A stretch of DNA of 64,000 bases from an uncultured Opitutales bacterium (GTDB lineage Bacteria > Verrucomicrobiota > Verrucomicrobiia > Opitutales > Seribacteraceae), in the NCBI GenBank assembly GCA_943787575.1, contig CALSMY010000008.1, positions 104,712 to 168,711 of the forward strand. The letters are read 5' to 3'. Positions 48,821-59,030 of the stretch are shown one piece after another. The notes beneath the pieces were generated by a model. The model had not been told where the DNA came from. It saw only the letters and a program-made list of their open reading frames with translations, and searched no databases. Positions within the stretch are counted from its first letter, which is position 1, and each line of letters starts with the position of its first letter. A program made the translations under genes and the position numbers.

Positions 48821-50155
48821 CTAAATAGTAGATACTAAGCCCCTACCACCCGAAGACTGTTTAACGCCAAACAATACAAGGGCAGGAAAAATGAGCCAGA
48901 TTGCCCCAATTAGGTAGGCAATAGATGATCCATAAGTAAAATAAATCAAGCCTGCAGAGAGAGGTCCGATGGACCTGGCAATGGACCCACATGACCTAAA
49001 AATCCCAAGATTTACACCCTGTTCAGATTCTGAAGAACTGAGAGAGGTAAGAGCGGTTAGTGTGGGGCTTATCAAAGCAACTCCGGTAGACATGAGAAAT
49101 AATCCCGGATAGAACCATGAGAAAGAATGAGAAAATGAAATTACCAAAAAGGCAAAAACTCCTATAAAAATTCCCAAGTGAGCCATATTACGCTCACCTA
49201 TCCGACCTACAAATCGACGAACCACCACCCCCTGAACCAAAATAAGTGTGCCCCCGATCAGTAAAAACATCTCTCCCAAATCCTGCGGCGAAAAAGCAAA
49301 GCGCTCGACAGCCAAAAAAGTAAGGGTAAATTCCATGCCCGAAAAAGAAATCATGTAAAGCAGGTAACAAAGACAGGTCCTTCGAGCTTCCGGACTTGTT
49401 ACTTCAGTCATCTTGCAAACAGCTGGAAGAAAAGAATTTGTCGGATTTCTTTTTTCTACAGGTAAAGTTTCAGAAAAGCCCCAAACCAGCCATAACAGAT
49501 TAATCACGGCAAGACCGAAGCTAATTGTCGCTGCTGCCGAAAAAGGATGCATCCCAAAAAATACAAGTTCTGAACCTGACCAATCCCATTGCGACGCCAA
49601 ACCGCCAAGCGCAGGTCCCAAAACAAAACCCAACCCAAAAGCAATACCAACAAATGCCATACCTTTGGATCTCTTTTCCCTAGTGGTCACATCTGCAATG
49701 GCCGCAGTGGCAACCGAAATGTTCCCCCCAGCCATTCCACCAATTACACGGGAGAGCAGAAGAACCCAAATATCCCCTGCCATGATCCATAGAAAATACC
49801 CGATTGCGGTGCCACCAAGTGTTATCATAAGCACTGGTCTGCGTCCGTACCGGTCAGATAAACCTCCCCAAATCGGGGCAAAGAAAAACTGCAGGATTGC
49901 ATATAGTGAACCAAGAATCCCCCCGAAGATTACGGTTTCCAAACGAAAATTTGGATTTCCTGGCAATAAGTCATGACCGAACTCACTCACCCAGGAAACG
50001 AAAAGAGAAATTATTCCCCCACCCATGCTCTGTTCAAGGAACAAATAGTGATCGAGCATCGCAGGAAAAAGCGGAAAAATGATGGAAAATCCAACCATAT
50101 CCAAAAAGATGGTCAAAAATACCACCCCAAAGATGGAACGCTTGCGATCACTCAT
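48821..50155 (-). CDS. MFS transporter (TCR/Tet-type drug efflux family)
   Basis: 12-TM major facilitator, 444 aa. It opens with [26 protein letters not shown] (typical of the Tet/Bcr group), includes the loop 2-3 motif [19 protein letters not shown] and [50 protein letters not shown] (motif C). The substrate is unknown. It is translationally coupled to coaD upstream (ATGA overlap at 50152-50155). Confidence 0.85.
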   Translation of the reverse strand: MSDRKRSIFGVVFLTIFLDMVGFSIIFPLFPAMLDHYLFLEQSMGGGIISLFVSWVSEFGHDLLPGNPNFRLETVIFGGILGSLYAILQFFFAPIWGGLSDRYGRRPVLMITLGGTAIGYFLWIMAGDIWVLLLSRVIGGMAGGNISVATAAIADVTTREKRSKGMAFVGIAFGLGFVLGPALGGLASQWDWSGSELVFFGMHPFSAAATISFGLAVINLLWLVWGFSETLPVEKRNPTNSFLPAVCKMTEVTSPEARRTCLCYLLYMISFSGMEFTLTFLAVERFAFSPQDLGEMFLLIGGTLILVQGVVVRRFVGRIGERNMAHLGIFIGVFAFLVISFSHSFSWFYPGLFLMSTGVALISPTLTALTSLSSSESEQGVNLGIFRSCGSIARSIGPLSAGLIYFTYGSSIAYLIGAIWLIFPALVLFGVKQSSGGRGLVSTI

Positions 50156-50661
50156 TGTTCAAGCTCCTTATTATTTCCTTCTAGAAGTGATTTTTTTTTC
50201 AAAGCCAGCCTAACATTTTCAGGAACCAATCCAGTTTCCCGTTCGCCATAACGATGAACCTGCTTGATAAGTTGCGAACTGGTAAAGAAATATTTCTGAC
50301 TGGGCATGAGAAAAATAGTCTCCAAAGAAGAATCAAGGTGTCTGTTCATCTGGGCCATTTGAAATTCGTACTCGAAATCAGAGACCACTCGTAATCCGCG
50401 AATCAAAACACTCGCCCCCTTGTGCATCGCATGATCCACCAGTAACCCATCAAATAATTCCACTGATACATTGTTGAAACTGGCTAAATTCTCCTCAACC
50501 ATAGAAACCCTCTCCTCGGGGGAAAATAAGGTACTCTTAGCCGAATTGCCAGAGGCCACCGCCACGATTACTTCCTCAAATAACCGGGCAGCACGGGAAA
50601 GCACATCCAAGTGCCCATGGGTTACGGGATCAAAAGTGCCGGGGTACAAAGCTATAGCCAT
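50152..50661 (-). CDS. coaD: Phosphopantetheine adenylyltransferase
   Basis: CoaD adenylates 4'-phosphopantetheine in CoA synthesis. Motifs: [21 protein letters not shown] (HxGH), [23 protein letters not shown], and [25 protein letters not shown], all diagnostic. Length ~169 aa from the ATG at 50661; the ORF-track extension to 50730 is not supported. Its stop overlaps the MFS transporter start. Confidence 0.95.
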   Translation of the reverse strand: MAIALYPGTFDPVTHGHLDVLSRAARLFEEVIVAVASGNSAKSTLFSPEERVSMVEENLASFNNVSVELFDGLLVDHAMHKGASVLIRGLRVVSDFEYEFQMAQMNRHLDSSLETIFLMPSQKYFFTSSQLIKQVHRYGERETGLVPENVRLALKKKSLLEGNNKELEQ

Positions 50662-50764
50662 TATTTTCTTTCTAACGATTGTCTGCGGACAAGTCCACAA
50701 CCAAGGATACGCAAGGGTTGTAGTTGCCAATTTTCGTGGAAAGATCTAAATCCTTTCCACATTC

Positions 50765-51376
50765 ATGAACCTGCCCAATTTATTAACTCTATCGAGAATT
50801 CCACTTATGGTAATAGTGGTTGCCTTGCTTCATCCATGGGAAGGAAAAACCATCCCCTGGTTTTGGACGGCTGCCTTGTTACTTTTTCTTTTTGGAGCCT
50901 TGACCGACTGGTTGGACGGTTGGCTAGCACGCCGCCTTGGTCAGGTCTCTGATTTTGGAAAATTCATGGATGCCTTGGTGGATAAGATATTTACCATGGG
51001 TACTTTTGTGAGCATGCTTGCACTTGGCATAATCGGTCTATGGGCTTTATTTCCCATTCTGTTAATCCTAGCACGGGAATTTCTTATCACCGGATTACGC
51101 TTGATTGCAGCGGCTCAGGGCAAAACCCTGGCAGCCGAAAAAGCAGGAAAAGTAAAAACGGTCATGCAAATTACTTCCATTTGTTTATTTATCGCCAAAG
51201 GCGCACTTATACATGATCTTTCGCAAACCGAATTCCTTGCGACTTCTTCCTCTTGGATCCAACCCATTGGGCAAGCGGCACAAGTTACCTTGATTATAGC
51301 CTGCGTTCTCACGGTTTATTCAGGGATCAATTATTTGGTAAAATACTGGAAAGTCTTTATAGGCCAGGACTCTTAA
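50765..51376 (+). CDS. pgsA: CDP-diacylglycerol-glycerol-3-phosphate 3-phosphatidyltransferase
   Basis: PgsA makes phosphatidylglycerol phosphate in the inner membrane. Its CDP-alcohol phosphotransferase motif is DWLDGWLARRLGQVSDFGKFMDALVDK, matching D(x)2DG(x)2AR(x)8G(x)3D(x)3D. The N-terminus MNLPNLLTLSRIPLMVIVV is typical. It is followed 11 bp later by pgpA, which acts on the next step. Confidence 0.95.
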   Translation: MNLPNLLTLSRIPLMVIVVALLHPWEGKTIPWFWTAALLLFLFGALTDWLDGWLARRLGQVSDFGKFMDALVDKIFTMGTFVSMLALGIIGLWALFPILLILAREFLITGLRLIAAAQGKTLAAEKAGKVKTVMQITSICLFIAKGALIHDLSQTEFLATSSSWIQPIGQAAQVTLIIACVLTVYSGINYLVKYWKVFIGQDS

Positions 51377-51387
51377 ATGTTGGTAGG

Positions 51388-51885
51388 ATGAATCGAATTG
51401 TTCTCTTCCTCGCCACTTTGGGACCGGTAGGAACTAAGTTACCTGCACCCGGAACCATGGGGTCCTTGGTCGGCTTGCTCGCATATGGTTTTATGACATT
51501 GGTACTGGGTTGGTCTGCTCACCTAATTGCCCTGAGTTTCCTTCCTCTTTTTGTTCTCGGAATCCCCCTTTGCTCTCGAGCCGAAATTCTACTCGATCGA
51601 AACGACCCGGGAGAAATAATTTGGGATGAATTTACAGTTATTCCATTCATTTTCCTCCCCCTCTTTGATTTATGGATGATTCCGCCCACTAAAGAGACTT
51701 TTTTCTGGCTCGCATTTGGTTTCGGGCTTTTTCGTTTATTCGATGTGACCAAGCCCTGGATCATTCATTCCGCACAGAAACTACCCCGTGGATTTGGAGT
51801 GATGGTGGACGATCTTCTCGCTGCCATAGCTGCGGCTTTGGTTCTTTGGGGTGCTCGAACTTTTTCTTTGTCTTTTCTCTCCTGA
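51388..51885 (+). CDS. pgpA: Phosphatidylglycerophosphatase A
   Basis: PgpA dephosphorylates PGP to phosphatidylglycerol, the step after PgsA. The family signature is visible: GTKLPAPGTMGSLVGLLAYG and DPGEIIWDEFTVIPFIFLPL, with FGLFRLFDVTKPWII and GFGVMVDDLLAAIAAALVL, where the Asp/Glu residues bind Mg2+. The start MNRIVLFLATLGP at 51388 avoids a long overlap with pgsA shown in the ORF track (51253). Confidence 0.92.
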   Translation: MNRIVLFLATLGPVGTKLPAPGTMGSLVGLLAYGFMTLVLGWSAHLIALSFLPLFVLGIPLCSRAEILLDRNDPGEIIWDEFTVIPFIFLPLFDLWMIPPTKETFFWLAFGFGLFRLFDVTKPWIIHSAQKLPRGFGVMVDDLLAAIAAALVLWGARTFSLSFLS

Positions 51886-51903
51886 ACGATCTAAATCATA
51901 TTT

Positions 51904-52197
51904 GTGTCTGACCAACCTTTAGAAAATGCTCATACTTTTACCCTTGAGGTAAGTAACAAAATGGGTGTGCATGCACGGCCGGCCGCCATGATCGTCCGGA
52001 TTGCATCACACTTCTCTGGGGAGATTTGGGTAACTAAAAAAGACGGGGAGCGGGTAAATGCCAAAAGTATTATGGGAATTATGATGCTCGCAGCAGCCCG
52101 CGGATCGGAACTTACATTTGAATGCAGCCCTGAAGATGCACCCGAATTAGAAAAGCAAATGTCTGATCTTTTCGCCTCCAAATTTCAGGACGAATAA
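51904..52197 (+). CDS. ptsH: Phosphocarrier protein HPr (PTS)
   Basis: HPr carries the phosphate from enzyme I in the PTS. NKMGVHARPAAMIVRIASHF holds the active His, and the NAKSIMGIMMLAAARGSEL segment holds the regulatory Ser position of Gram-positive-type HPr; MMLAA and SELTFE are ordinary. Start is GTG 51904. It is convergent with ptsI, 12 bp between stops. No HPr kinase is visible in the window, so whether Ser phosphorylation occurs is open. Confidence 0.95.
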   Translation: MSDQPLENAHTFTLEVSNKMGVHARPAAMIVRIASHFSGEIWVTKKDGERVNAKSIMGIMMLAAARGSELTFECSPEDAPELEKQMSDLFASKFQDE

Positions 52198-52209
52198 GCC
52201 AGACCTTTT

Positions 52210-53991
52210 TTAGAGAGTTTCTGAAACCGAGGCCTCTGAAACCCGCTCTTCGTAAAAGTTCTTAATCAATTCCTTGACCTCAGATGGTCGAAACTTGCTC
52301 TCCGCTTCCCGGGTAATTTTTTCAACATCTACCTGATTAAAACGACGGGCAAAAAACTTCATCTCCAAAACCATTGATGGAGAAGCACTAAACGAATCAA
52401 AGCCCAATCCAATTAACAAGGGAAGAAAGTGAGGATCCCCAGAGATTTCTCCACACAGCGTAACGGGTAAATTCTTTTCCCGGGCAACACCTGCAACTTG
52501 TTTAAGGGAGCGAAGTACGGCGGGGTGGTGAGGTTCGTAAAGAAAAGCGATTTCATTATTTACCCGATCTACTGCCAAGAGGTACTGAACAAGATCATTG
52601 GTACCGATACTAAAAAAATCTGACTCCTCAGCGAGTAGATCGCAAATGGCAACTGCAGCGGGAGTTTCAATCATACAACCCAGTTGAATGTCTGGATCAT
52701 ATTTTTCTCCACGACTGTCCAGTTCGCGCTTTGCCTGAGCAATAAATTCCTTGGTGCGAATAACCTCTCCAACTCCTGAAATCATTGGCAACATAATACG
52801 CATGTTTCCATGTGCACTTGCCCGCAAAATTGCTCGCAATTGATCTAGAAAAACGGACGGATTGCTCAGGCAGTATCGAATTGCCCGAAAGCCCATAAAT
52901 GGATTGGCCTCTCTTTGTTGGTTCAAACCATCAAGTAATTTATCCCCACCAAGGTCCAAAGTTCTTATAGTAAGGGGCTTTCCTGAAGCCGCTTCCACCA
53001 TCTTGGCATATTCTTCGTACTGATCATTTTCAGAAGGTAGGGAATTGGTTCGAAGAAATAGAGATTCTGTACGGTATAGCCCAATACCTTCACACCCCAG
53101 ATCGATTGACTTCTTGACCTCTTCAGGTGTATCTGCGTTCGCCCAAAGATTAAGAACTTTTCCGTCAGCAGTTTGTGAGGGTAAGGAAGACTCCTGCTCG
53201 ACCAAATTAATGAGTTTACGACGTTGAACATCAACTTTTCCGTATCGAAAAAGAGTGGTTTCACTGGGATTAATAATTGCAACCCCTTCAAAACCATCGA
53301 TCAAAAGTTCATCACCTTGCCGTAACTTTTCAGTCAAACCACGCAAACCAACTACCGCAGGAACTCCACTTGCTCGTGCCATAATAACCGCATGACTGGT
53401 CTGACCGCCAAGGTCTGTGGCAATGCCCAAAATTTTCGTGCGGTCTAAAGCCGCCGTATCCGATGGGGTTAGGTCTTCCGACACCAATACCTTAGGTTGA
53501 TCAAGGAAGGCGGTACCCGATGCGGTGGTGCCGGAAAGACACCTTTGTAACCTGCGGGAGATATCCCGTAAATCAACGGCTCGTTCCCGTAAATATTTGT
53601 CCTCCAGTTGGTCAAAAAATGAGAGGTATTTCCCGGTTACCCGGTGAACACACTTTTCAACATTTTCACCGGACTCTTTAATGTCTTTCTTTACATCTTC
53701 GATCAAGGCACGATCTTCCAGCACCAACATATGTGCATCAAAAATACCCGCTTCCTTTTCACCAAGATTTTTAGCAACATCTTCCCGGATTTCTCGAATT
53801 TCTGATTTGGTCATCTCCAAAGCCTCAAGAAAACGTTTAATCTCCTCTGCCTGGTCAGACTCCTCTACCTCGTATGTGGCAATCTTTACTTCGTCATGCA
53901 GGAAGCGAAATACCGGACCATGAGCAATTCCAGGAGACGCAGGAATCCCGAAAAGCATAAGTTCAGAAGTATTATTGTTGTCCTCAATCAT
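52210..53991 (-). CDS. ptsI: PTS enzyme I (phosphoenolpyruvate-protein phosphotransferase)
   Basis: Enzyme I moves phosphate from PEP to HPr. Full length (593 aa): GIPASPGIAHGPVFRF at the start, the phosphorylated His in DLGGQTSHAVIMARASGVPAVVG, PEP site with GIGLYRTESLFL, MRIMLPMISGVGEV, and LFSIGTNDLVQYLLAVDR plus the CGEISGDP loop with the catalytic Cys. With only ptsH nearby and no EII genes here, it may serve a nitrogen-type or regulatory PTS; that is inference. Confidence 0.95.
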   Translation of the reverse strand: MIEDNNNTSELMLFGIPASPGIAHGPVFRFLHDEVKIATYEVEESDQAEEIKRFLEALEMTKSEIREIREDVAKNLGEKEAGIFDAHMLVLEDRALIEDVKKDIKESGENVEKCVHRVTGKYLSFFDQLEDKYLRERAVDLRDISRRLQRCLSGTTASGTAFLDQPKVLVSEDLTPSDTAALDRTKILGIATDLGGQTSHAVIMARASGVPAVVGLRGLTEKLRQGDELLIDGFEGVAIINPSETTLFRYGKVDVQRRKLINLVEQESSLPSQTADGKVLNLWANADTPEEVKKSIDLGCEGIGLYRTESLFLRTNSLPSENDQYEEYAKMVEAASGKPLTIRTLDLGGDKLLDGLNQQREANPFMGFRAIRYCLSNPSVFLDQLRAILRASAHGNMRIMLPMISGVGEVIRTKEFIAQAKRELDSRGEKYDPDIQLGCMIETPAAVAICDLLAEESDFFSIGTNDLVQYLLAVDRVNNEIAFLYEPHHPAVLRSLKQVAGVAREKNLPVTLCGEISGDPHFLPLLIGLGFDSFSASPSMVLEMKFFARRFNQVDVEKITREAESKFRPSEVKELIKNFYEERVSEASVSETL

Positions 53992-54073
53992 CGCAGAAAA
54001 TTTTAACCAAATTTCTATTATGCCTCATAGTTGGTGGCATGGAAAACAAATTCTGCCCCAAAAAATAATAGTT

Positions 54074-54498
54074 TTAGTTAATTATTTCACAGGTTTGTAT
54101 AATCGATTTATCTCCCCATGCATTAATTATTAAATCCTTCAGGTGCGAAACTTGATCAAACCCTGATGGTAATAACGCAAAGCAAGAACTTCCACTACCT
54201 GAAAGCCTTGGATGGATTCCAAATTGCTGTTTAATTTGTTCAAATAGAGGAAGGAAATAACGATGCTTTTCAAAAACAGGGATTTCTAAATCGTTGTGCA
54301 AAAATTTCTCAATAGGTAAGTTTCCACTTTCCCAAGACTTCACACTCTTGAGTGCCCAGTCTTTTGAAGAATAACTTTTTTTACGAGCAAGCCCAGCATA
54401 CACATCTGCGGTTGAAAAACCAATATCCGGACGGAAAAGCAAAACTTTTTGTCCGGAGATTTGCTGAGATAAAGATTCCTTAATCGAACGAACCTGCT
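54074..54498 (-). CDS. ispE: IspE kinase, C-terminal part (frameshifted)
   Basis: C-terminal half of 4-diphosphocytidyl-2-C-methyl-D-erythritol kinase. Sense resumes at EQVRSIKESLSQQISGQKVLLFRPDIGFSTADVYAGLARKK, with ISTA-like FSTADVY, then the GHMP motif 3, HPRLSGSGSSCFALLP. The ORF-track fragment starts at an internal codon (54442). It is joined to the N-terminal fragment by removing one C from the run at 54501-54504. Confidence 0.92.
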
Positions 54499-54989
54499 CT
54501 CCCCTCCCCTCTGCTAAACATAAACCCGCGAGTTAAAAAACTTGGGCAATCTGATCCAATCTCCGAAGCTAAATGATAAAGCATATCCTCGGGCAACGAG
54601 TCATCCCCCAATTCATTCATACCCAAGAGGGCCGAGACGGCATCCGAACTTCCTCCACCCAAGCCCGACATAGGGGGAATTTTTTTCTTTAATGAAATCT
54701 CAACTCCCCAACTTTCTCCACTTTGCTGAAACCACTTATCTACGGCTTGGGAGATTAAGTTGTCTGAAGTTTCTAATTCCTCAAACCCTGGACAGCTTAA
54801 TTTTACTCCTCCATTCTTATCCCTTCGTTTCATCTCCAAGGTATCGCCAACTGAAACTTTTGCCAAAACTGTGCAAAGATCATGGTAGCCATCTTCTCTC
54901 TTGCCCGTAACTGCGAGGAATAAGTTAACCTTTGCAGGAGCAAAGAGTTCAACCGTATTTTTCGACCTATGCTTGATTCGTTCGATCAT
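54480..54989 (-). CDS. ispE: IspE kinase, N-terminal part (frameshifted)
   Basis: N-terminal half of IspE, the fourth step of the MEP isoprenoid pathway (CDP-ME to CDP-MEP). LFAPAKVNLFLAVTGKREDGYHDLCTVLAKVSVGD is the typical IspE start, then KKIPPMSGLGGGSSDAVSALLGMNEL, the GHMP kinase ATP loop, and ASEIGSDCPSFLTRG. The frame ends after FSRGEG because of a GGGG run (expected GGG). The gene is divergent from pyrF. With ispD and ispF nearby, three MEP steps sit together. Confidence 0.93.
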   Translation of the reverse strand: MIERIKHRSKNTVELFAPAKVNLFLAVTGKREDGYHDLCTVLAKVSVGDTLEMKRRDKNGGVKLSCPGFEELETSDNLISQAVDKWFQQSGESWGVEISLKKKIPPMSGLGGGSSDAVSALLGMNELGDDSLPEDMLYHLASEIGSDCPSFLTRGFMFSRGEGRAGSFD

Positions 54990-55081
54990 AACTTTTTTTA
55001 TGTTAAGGAGCCAAAGATCGAGGGGCGATACAAGAATTGAATTGGCTCAAACCTATGACCAAGCATGATGAATACAAGAAC

Positions 55082-55792
55082 ATGAGTGCATCAACACCCG
55101 AAATTATTCTCGCTCTCGATTTGGAAGATCGTGAGCAAATTCATCAAGTCCTCGAAAAAACCGGCGATCGTTTAAGTTGGGTAAAAGTCGGGTTGCAAAG
55201 TTATTTGCGGGACGGCCCTTCTCTCGTACGGGAACTAGCGAGTACAGGAAAGAAAGTTTTTCTCGATCTTAAACTTCATGACATTCCCAACACTATGACC
55301 AAGGCCCTTGAAAGTTTGGTTGATCTTCCGGTTGGACTCATCACATTGCATGCATGTGCCGGCCCAGAAGCATTGGAACGATGTGCAGAATTCGCCAACA
55401 AACACATGCCTAATGTTACTCTGTTAGGAGTAACCGTCCTTACCTCCACGAATCAAGAGGGCTTGAGTGCCATCGGGGTAAATAACCCTGTAGATGATCA
55501 AGTCCTTCGCCTTGCTTCTTTGGCAGTGAATCAGGGAATTGGAGGAATCGTCTGTTCGCCTTTGGAACTTCCATTACTAAGAAAATCATTACCTGCATCA
55601 ACTGCACTGGTAACACCAGGCATTCGACCTCTCAATTCCGCTGTCGGAGACCAAAAGCGAATCATGACACCAGGACAAGCCAAGCAAGCAGGAGCCAACT
55701 TTTTGGTTATTGGCCGGCCCATTCTTGCAGCAGCCAATCCACGCGATGCCCTTGATTCAATCCTCCAGGAATTGGATTCCACAAATCTATGA
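55082..55792 (+). CDS. pyrF: Orotidine 5'-phosphate decarboxylase
   Basis: PyrF makes UMP. IILALDLEDREQIHQVL, WVKVGLQSYLRDGPS and FLDLKLHDIPNTM (with the DxKxxD catalytic pattern) are present, then HACAGPEALE and VTPGIRPLNSAVGDQKRIMTP. Start is ATG 55082 (MSASTPEI); upstream codons at 55037 and 55055 would also be in frame. It overlaps ispD by 4 bp. Confidence 0.95.
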   Translation: MSASTPEIILALDLEDREQIHQVLEKTGDRLSWVKVGLQSYLRDGPSLVRELASTGKKVFLDLKLHDIPNTMTKALESLVDLPVGLITLHACAGPEALERCAEFANKHMPNVTLLGVTVLTSTNQEGLSAIGVNNPVDDQVLRLASLAVNQGIGGIVCSPLELPLLRKSLPASTALVTPGIRPLNSAVGDQKRIMTPGQAKQAGANFLVIGRPILAAANPRDALDSILQELDSTNL

Positions 55793-56508
55793 TCGGAGCC
55801 ATTCTTCTAGCCGCAGGTAGCGGATCCCGAATGCAGGGAGAAATTGAAGATAAGTTATTGCATCCAATCGGTAGCAGTAATGCCTTCTCCCTTTGCTTTC
55901 GTTCTTTCTTAGAGCTCAGAGAGATCGACTACCTTATCATTACATACAAGACGGCTACTCAACTTGAGAGACTCCAGAATTCCTGGGATAAACTGTCTGC
56001 AACTGTACAGGAGGCTCATGAGAAACAAGTCCTTTGGGTTCAAGGAGGGAAGGAAAGGCAAGACTCTGTATACGCTGGATTGCTCGCATTTCCAGATGAA
56101 ATAACTCATGTCTTAGTTCATGACTGTGCCCGTCCCTTCATCCGCACTCAAACCATTTTGGATTGCGTCCATGAAGTCGCTTCCGGTCGGGCAATAACCG
56201 TGGCCCGCCCCTTAAAAGATACCTTGCGTCTGCGTACCGAAAATGTGGAAAAGCCGCTGACTCCAGGAGCCACAAAAACCTTAAACCGTTCTAATCATTG
56301 GCTTATGGAAACTCCGCAGGGTGCCCCCAAGTCCTGGCTGATTGAAGGGTTGGAAAGGGCAAAAAATGAAAACATTGCCCTAACCGATGATATGGCAGCG
56401 GTGGAATTGCTCGGACATCCAGTCGGCTTACTCGAACCAAACTATCCAAACCCAAAAATCACCACTCCTGATGATTTTGCCTACGCACAATTCCTTTTCC
56501 AATCATGA
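55789..56508 (+). CDS. ispD: 2-C-methyl-D-erythritol 4-phosphate cytidylyltransferase
   Basis: IspD, MEP pathway step 3, activating MEP with CTP. GAILLAAGSGSRMQGEIEDKLL is the CTP-binding start, with VLVHDCARPFIRTQTI and TPQGAPKSWLIEGLERA, then TDDMAAVELLG as in the family. Its start overlaps the pyrF stop and its stop overlaps ispF by 4 bp, so pyrF-ispD-ispF is one transcription unit. Confidence 0.95.
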   Translation: MIGAILLAAGSGSRMQGEIEDKLLHPIGSSNAFSLCFRSFLELREIDYLIITYKTATQLERLQNSWDKLSATVQEAHEKQVLWVQGGKERQDSVYAGLLAFPDEITHVLVHDCARPFIRTQTILDCVHEVASGRAITVARPLKDTLRLRTENVEKPLTPGATKTLNRSNHWLMETPQGAPKSWLIEGLERAKNENIALTDDMAAVELLGHPVGLLEPNYPNPKITTPDDFAYAQFLFQS

Positions 56509-56993
56509 ATTCTCCAACCATTCGTACCGGCCACGGCTTTGACCTCCATCAGTTGGTCGAGGGTAGAAAACTAATTCTTGGAGGCGTGGAAATCCCCCAT
56601 CCACTCGGACTCCTTGGTCATTCAGATGCAGATTGCTTAATTCATGCCCTTGCCGACTCAATCCTTGGTGGCTTAGCTCTGCCGGATATTGGCCACCATT
56701 TTCCCGATGACGACCCCGCCAACCAAAACCTGGACTCTTCTATAATTCTACAAAAAGTGGTTAGCCTGTGTCATGAAAAAGGCTATTGTGTTGGCAATGT
56801 GGACCTTACCTTAATTGCTCAACGTCCCAAATTAGCTCCACACTTAGCGGAGATGAGAAAAAATTTATCCGGTTTACTCCAAATCCCAGAAGACTGTATT
56901 GGAATCAAAGCAACTACTCACGAAGGTATTGGATCCCTGGGAAGGGAAGAAGGTATTGCTGCCCATGCAGTATGCCTACTTTTTAAAACCTAA
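56505..56993 (+). CDS. ispF: 2-C-methyl-D-erythritol 2,4-cyclodiphosphate synthase
   Basis: IspF cyclises CDP-MEP, MEP pathway step 5. RTGHGFDLHQLVEGRKLILGGVEIPHPLGLLGHSDADCLIHALADSILG contains the metal ligands (DxH and HSDAD), then GHHFPDDDPANQ and the C-terminal KATTHEGIGSLGREEGIAAHAV, with the ATT substrate loop. Length 162 aa is normal. Confidence 0.96.
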   Translation: MNSPTIRTGHGFDLHQLVEGRKLILGGVEIPHPLGLLGHSDADCLIHALADSILGGLALPDIGHHFPDDDPANQNLDSSIILQKVVSLCHEKGYCVGNVDLTLIAQRPKLAPHLAEMRKNLSGLLQIPEDCIGIKATTHEGIGSLGREEGIAAHAVCLLFKT

Positions 56994-57006
56994 AATACAT
57001 TGTCGC

Positions 57007-57020
57007 TGGGCATTTGCCCA
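57007..57020. other. Small hairpin tgggcatttgccca between ispF and ndk
   Basis: A 5-bp GC-rich stem with a 4-base loop lies in the convergent gap between ispF and ndk. Neither strand has a T run after it, so it is at most a weak bidirectional terminator; chance is plausible. Confidence 0.25.
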
Positions 57021-57030
57021 AGCCACACAA

Positions 57031-57447
57031 TCAAGCAGTAGCAAATAGGTCAGAGAAGAAACGTTCGATTTCCACCTGCGCATTTTCCGGACTGTCCGAT
57101 GCATGAGCCACATTGCGCATACGATCAGTGCCTAAGTCCCCACGAATGGTACCTTTTGGTGCGGTGGTGGAATCGGTTGGGCCCAAAAGGTCGCGAACTC
57201 CTTGCACCACATTTTCTCCCTCTAAAATCATAGCCAAAACAGGGCGGGAACTCATAAAAGCTGCAATTTCAGGAAAGAAAGGTAAGTCGGCAACATGAGC
57301 GTAGTGCTCAGCTAGTAGCGCATCGTCTAATTGTACCATACGGGTAGCAATGATGCCGTAGTTCTTTTCTTCGAAGCGTGAAATAACTTGTCCGGCAACT
57401 TGTTTTTCCAAGCAGTCGGGTTTAAGGAGTATTAGTGATCTTTCCAT
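57031..57447 (-). CDS. ndk: Nucleoside-diphosphate kinase
   Basis: NDK balances NTP pools by ping-pong phosphate transfer. MERSLILLKPDCLEKQVAG is the normal start (ORF-track start at 57474 is 9 residues too long). It has FFPEIAAFMSSRPVLAMILEG, RGDLGTDRMRNVAHASDSPENAQVEI with the active-site His. Convergent with ispF. Confidence 0.95.
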   Translation of the reverse strand: MERSLILLKPDCLEKQVAGQVISRFEEKNYGIIATRMVQLDDALLAEHYAHVADLPFFPEIAAFMSSRPVLAMILEGENVVQGVRDLLGPTDSTTAPKGTIRGDLGTDRMRNVAHASDSPENAQVEIERFFSDLFATA

Positions 57448-57536
57448 TTGGGATAAAAGAGAAATATTATGCAAAAATATTGGACCGATGCGAGTCTATA
57501 CCGATCAGATTTTTAAACCGGCAAATAAGAATTTAA

Positions 57537-59030
57537 TCAGGAATTCGAATCTTTATCCTCATCCGAGGAAGAAACGCTAACCTTTTTCTTTCCTTTCTTT
57601 GCCTGCTCAAACCTCAGCCCAATCTTTTCATCCTCATGAAGGAGGACTTGGATAGGAACAGATTTTCGGATATCTCCAGCAAGAAGTGCCTCAGCCAGAT
57701 TGTCTTCCAAATATCTTTCCACAGCACGGCGTAAAGGACGGGCGCCCAATTTTTTATCATACCCGTGCTCGATTAGAAAATCCTTAGCTTCCTTCGAAAC
57801 ATCCAGTTTTAACTTACGCTCTTTTAAACGATCAGATACTTTTTCGAGTTCCAACTCTACAATCGCGGTCATGTGCTCCTTGAACAACTGACGGAAGATC
57901 ACAATCTCAGTCAATCGATTGAGGAATTCTGGCTTAAATATCTTTTTCGCTTCTTCCAAAATCTTTTCTTTAATTTTGTCGAAGTCCTGCTCGGCATTGC
58001 TAACCGAAAAACCAAGCGAGGTATTCCGCTGGAGAATTTCTGCACCAACATTGGAAGTCATAATTAGGATAGTATTTCGAAAATCTACTTTTCTCCCCAA
58101 ACTGTCCGTTAATCGGCCGTCCTCTAAGATTTGCAGCAGAATCTGAGCAACATCGGGGTGAGCTTTTTCAATTTCGTCAAACAAGATAACCGAATATGGT
58201 CTGCGACGTATTGCCTCCGTAAGTTGGCCACCCTCGTCATGTCCAACATATCCGGGAGGTGATCCGATCATGCGGGAAACCGCATGTTTTTCCATATATT
58301 CGGACATATCCACCTGAATAAGTGATTCCTGATCTCCAAAAATCCGCTCCGATAAAACCTTGGCTAAGTGAGTTTTACCAACTCCTGTGGGTCCGAGAAA
58401 CATGAAAGATCCGATCGGACGCTTTGGGTCTTTAAGATCAGCACGGGAACGGCGTAGAGCTTTGGCAACCACTTGGGTGGCAAAATCTTGCCCGACTACC
58501 TGTTCGCGTAATTCCTCTTCAAGCTGGAGCAGTTTCTTGCTCTCCTTGGACTCCATACGATTGAGGGGAATCCCCGTCCAATCGGCAACCACTTGGAGCA
58601 TATCATCTTCATTAACATCGGCTCGATTTTGTTCACGATTTTTCTTCCAACTTTCAAGCACACGTTCGCGCTTGGCTCGGAGTTTTTTTTCTTTATCGCG
58701 AGCTTCGGCAGCATCTTCAAAGTTTTGATCGGAAATAGCACTTTCTTTAGAAGCACAAACTTCTTTAATTTCGTCGGATAAATCCTCAATTTCCTGAGGA
58801 CGCTGCATCGATTCCATGCGGGAACGGGCACCAGCTTCATCTATAGCATCGATAGCTTTATCAGGCAGAAATTTGCCGGTGACATAGCGATCTGTCAATT
58901 TGGCAGCAGCCTCCAAGAGATTTATCGGTATAATTGACATTGTGATGATCTTCATACTTAGAACGAATTCCCTGCAAGATCTTGACTGTATCTTCAATCG
59001 AAGGTGCCTCCACCTTGACCGATTGAAACC
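57537..59030 (-). CDS. clpC: ClpC-type Hsp100 ATPase, C-terminal part (frameshifted)
   Basis: Main part of the unfoldase. Sense begins before the printed ORF, in [42 protein letters not shown] (59040-58915), joins after one extra G (cttggaggct, near 58912) to [33 protein letters not shown]. Next come the UVR-like M domain ([18 protein letters not shown] region), the second AAA domain with [34 protein letters not shown] and [21 protein letters not shown], ending in a Ser/Asp tail. Confidence 0.93.
   Translation of the reverse strand, partial: GFNRSRWRHLRLKIQSRSCREFVLSMKIITMSIIPINLLEAAAKLTDRYVTGKFLPDKAIDAIDEAGARSRMESMQRPQEIEDLSDEIKEVCASKESAISDQNFEDAAEARDKEKKLRAKRERVLESWKKNREQNRADVNEDDMLQVVADWTGIPLNRMESKESKKLLQLEEELREQVVGQDFATQVVAKALRRSRADLKDPKRPIGSFMFLGPTGVGKTHLAKVLSERIFGDQESLIQVDMSEYMEKHAVSRMIGSPPGYVGHDEGGQLTEAIRRRPYSVILFDEIEKAHPDVAQILLQILEDGRLTDSLGRKVDFRNTILIMTSNVGAEILQRNTSLGFSVSNAEQDFDKIKEKILEEAKKIFKPEFLNRLTEIVIFRQLFKEHMTAIVELELEKVSDRLKERKLKLDVSKEAKDFLIEHGYDKKLGARPLRRAVERYLEDNLAEALLAGDIRKSVPIQVLLHEDEKIGLRFEQAKKGKKKVSVSSSDEDKDSNS

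Noticed and set aside
49413-49976. 187-aa plus-strand ORF
   Set aside because: Antisense to the MFS transporter with clear family motifs; no independent support.
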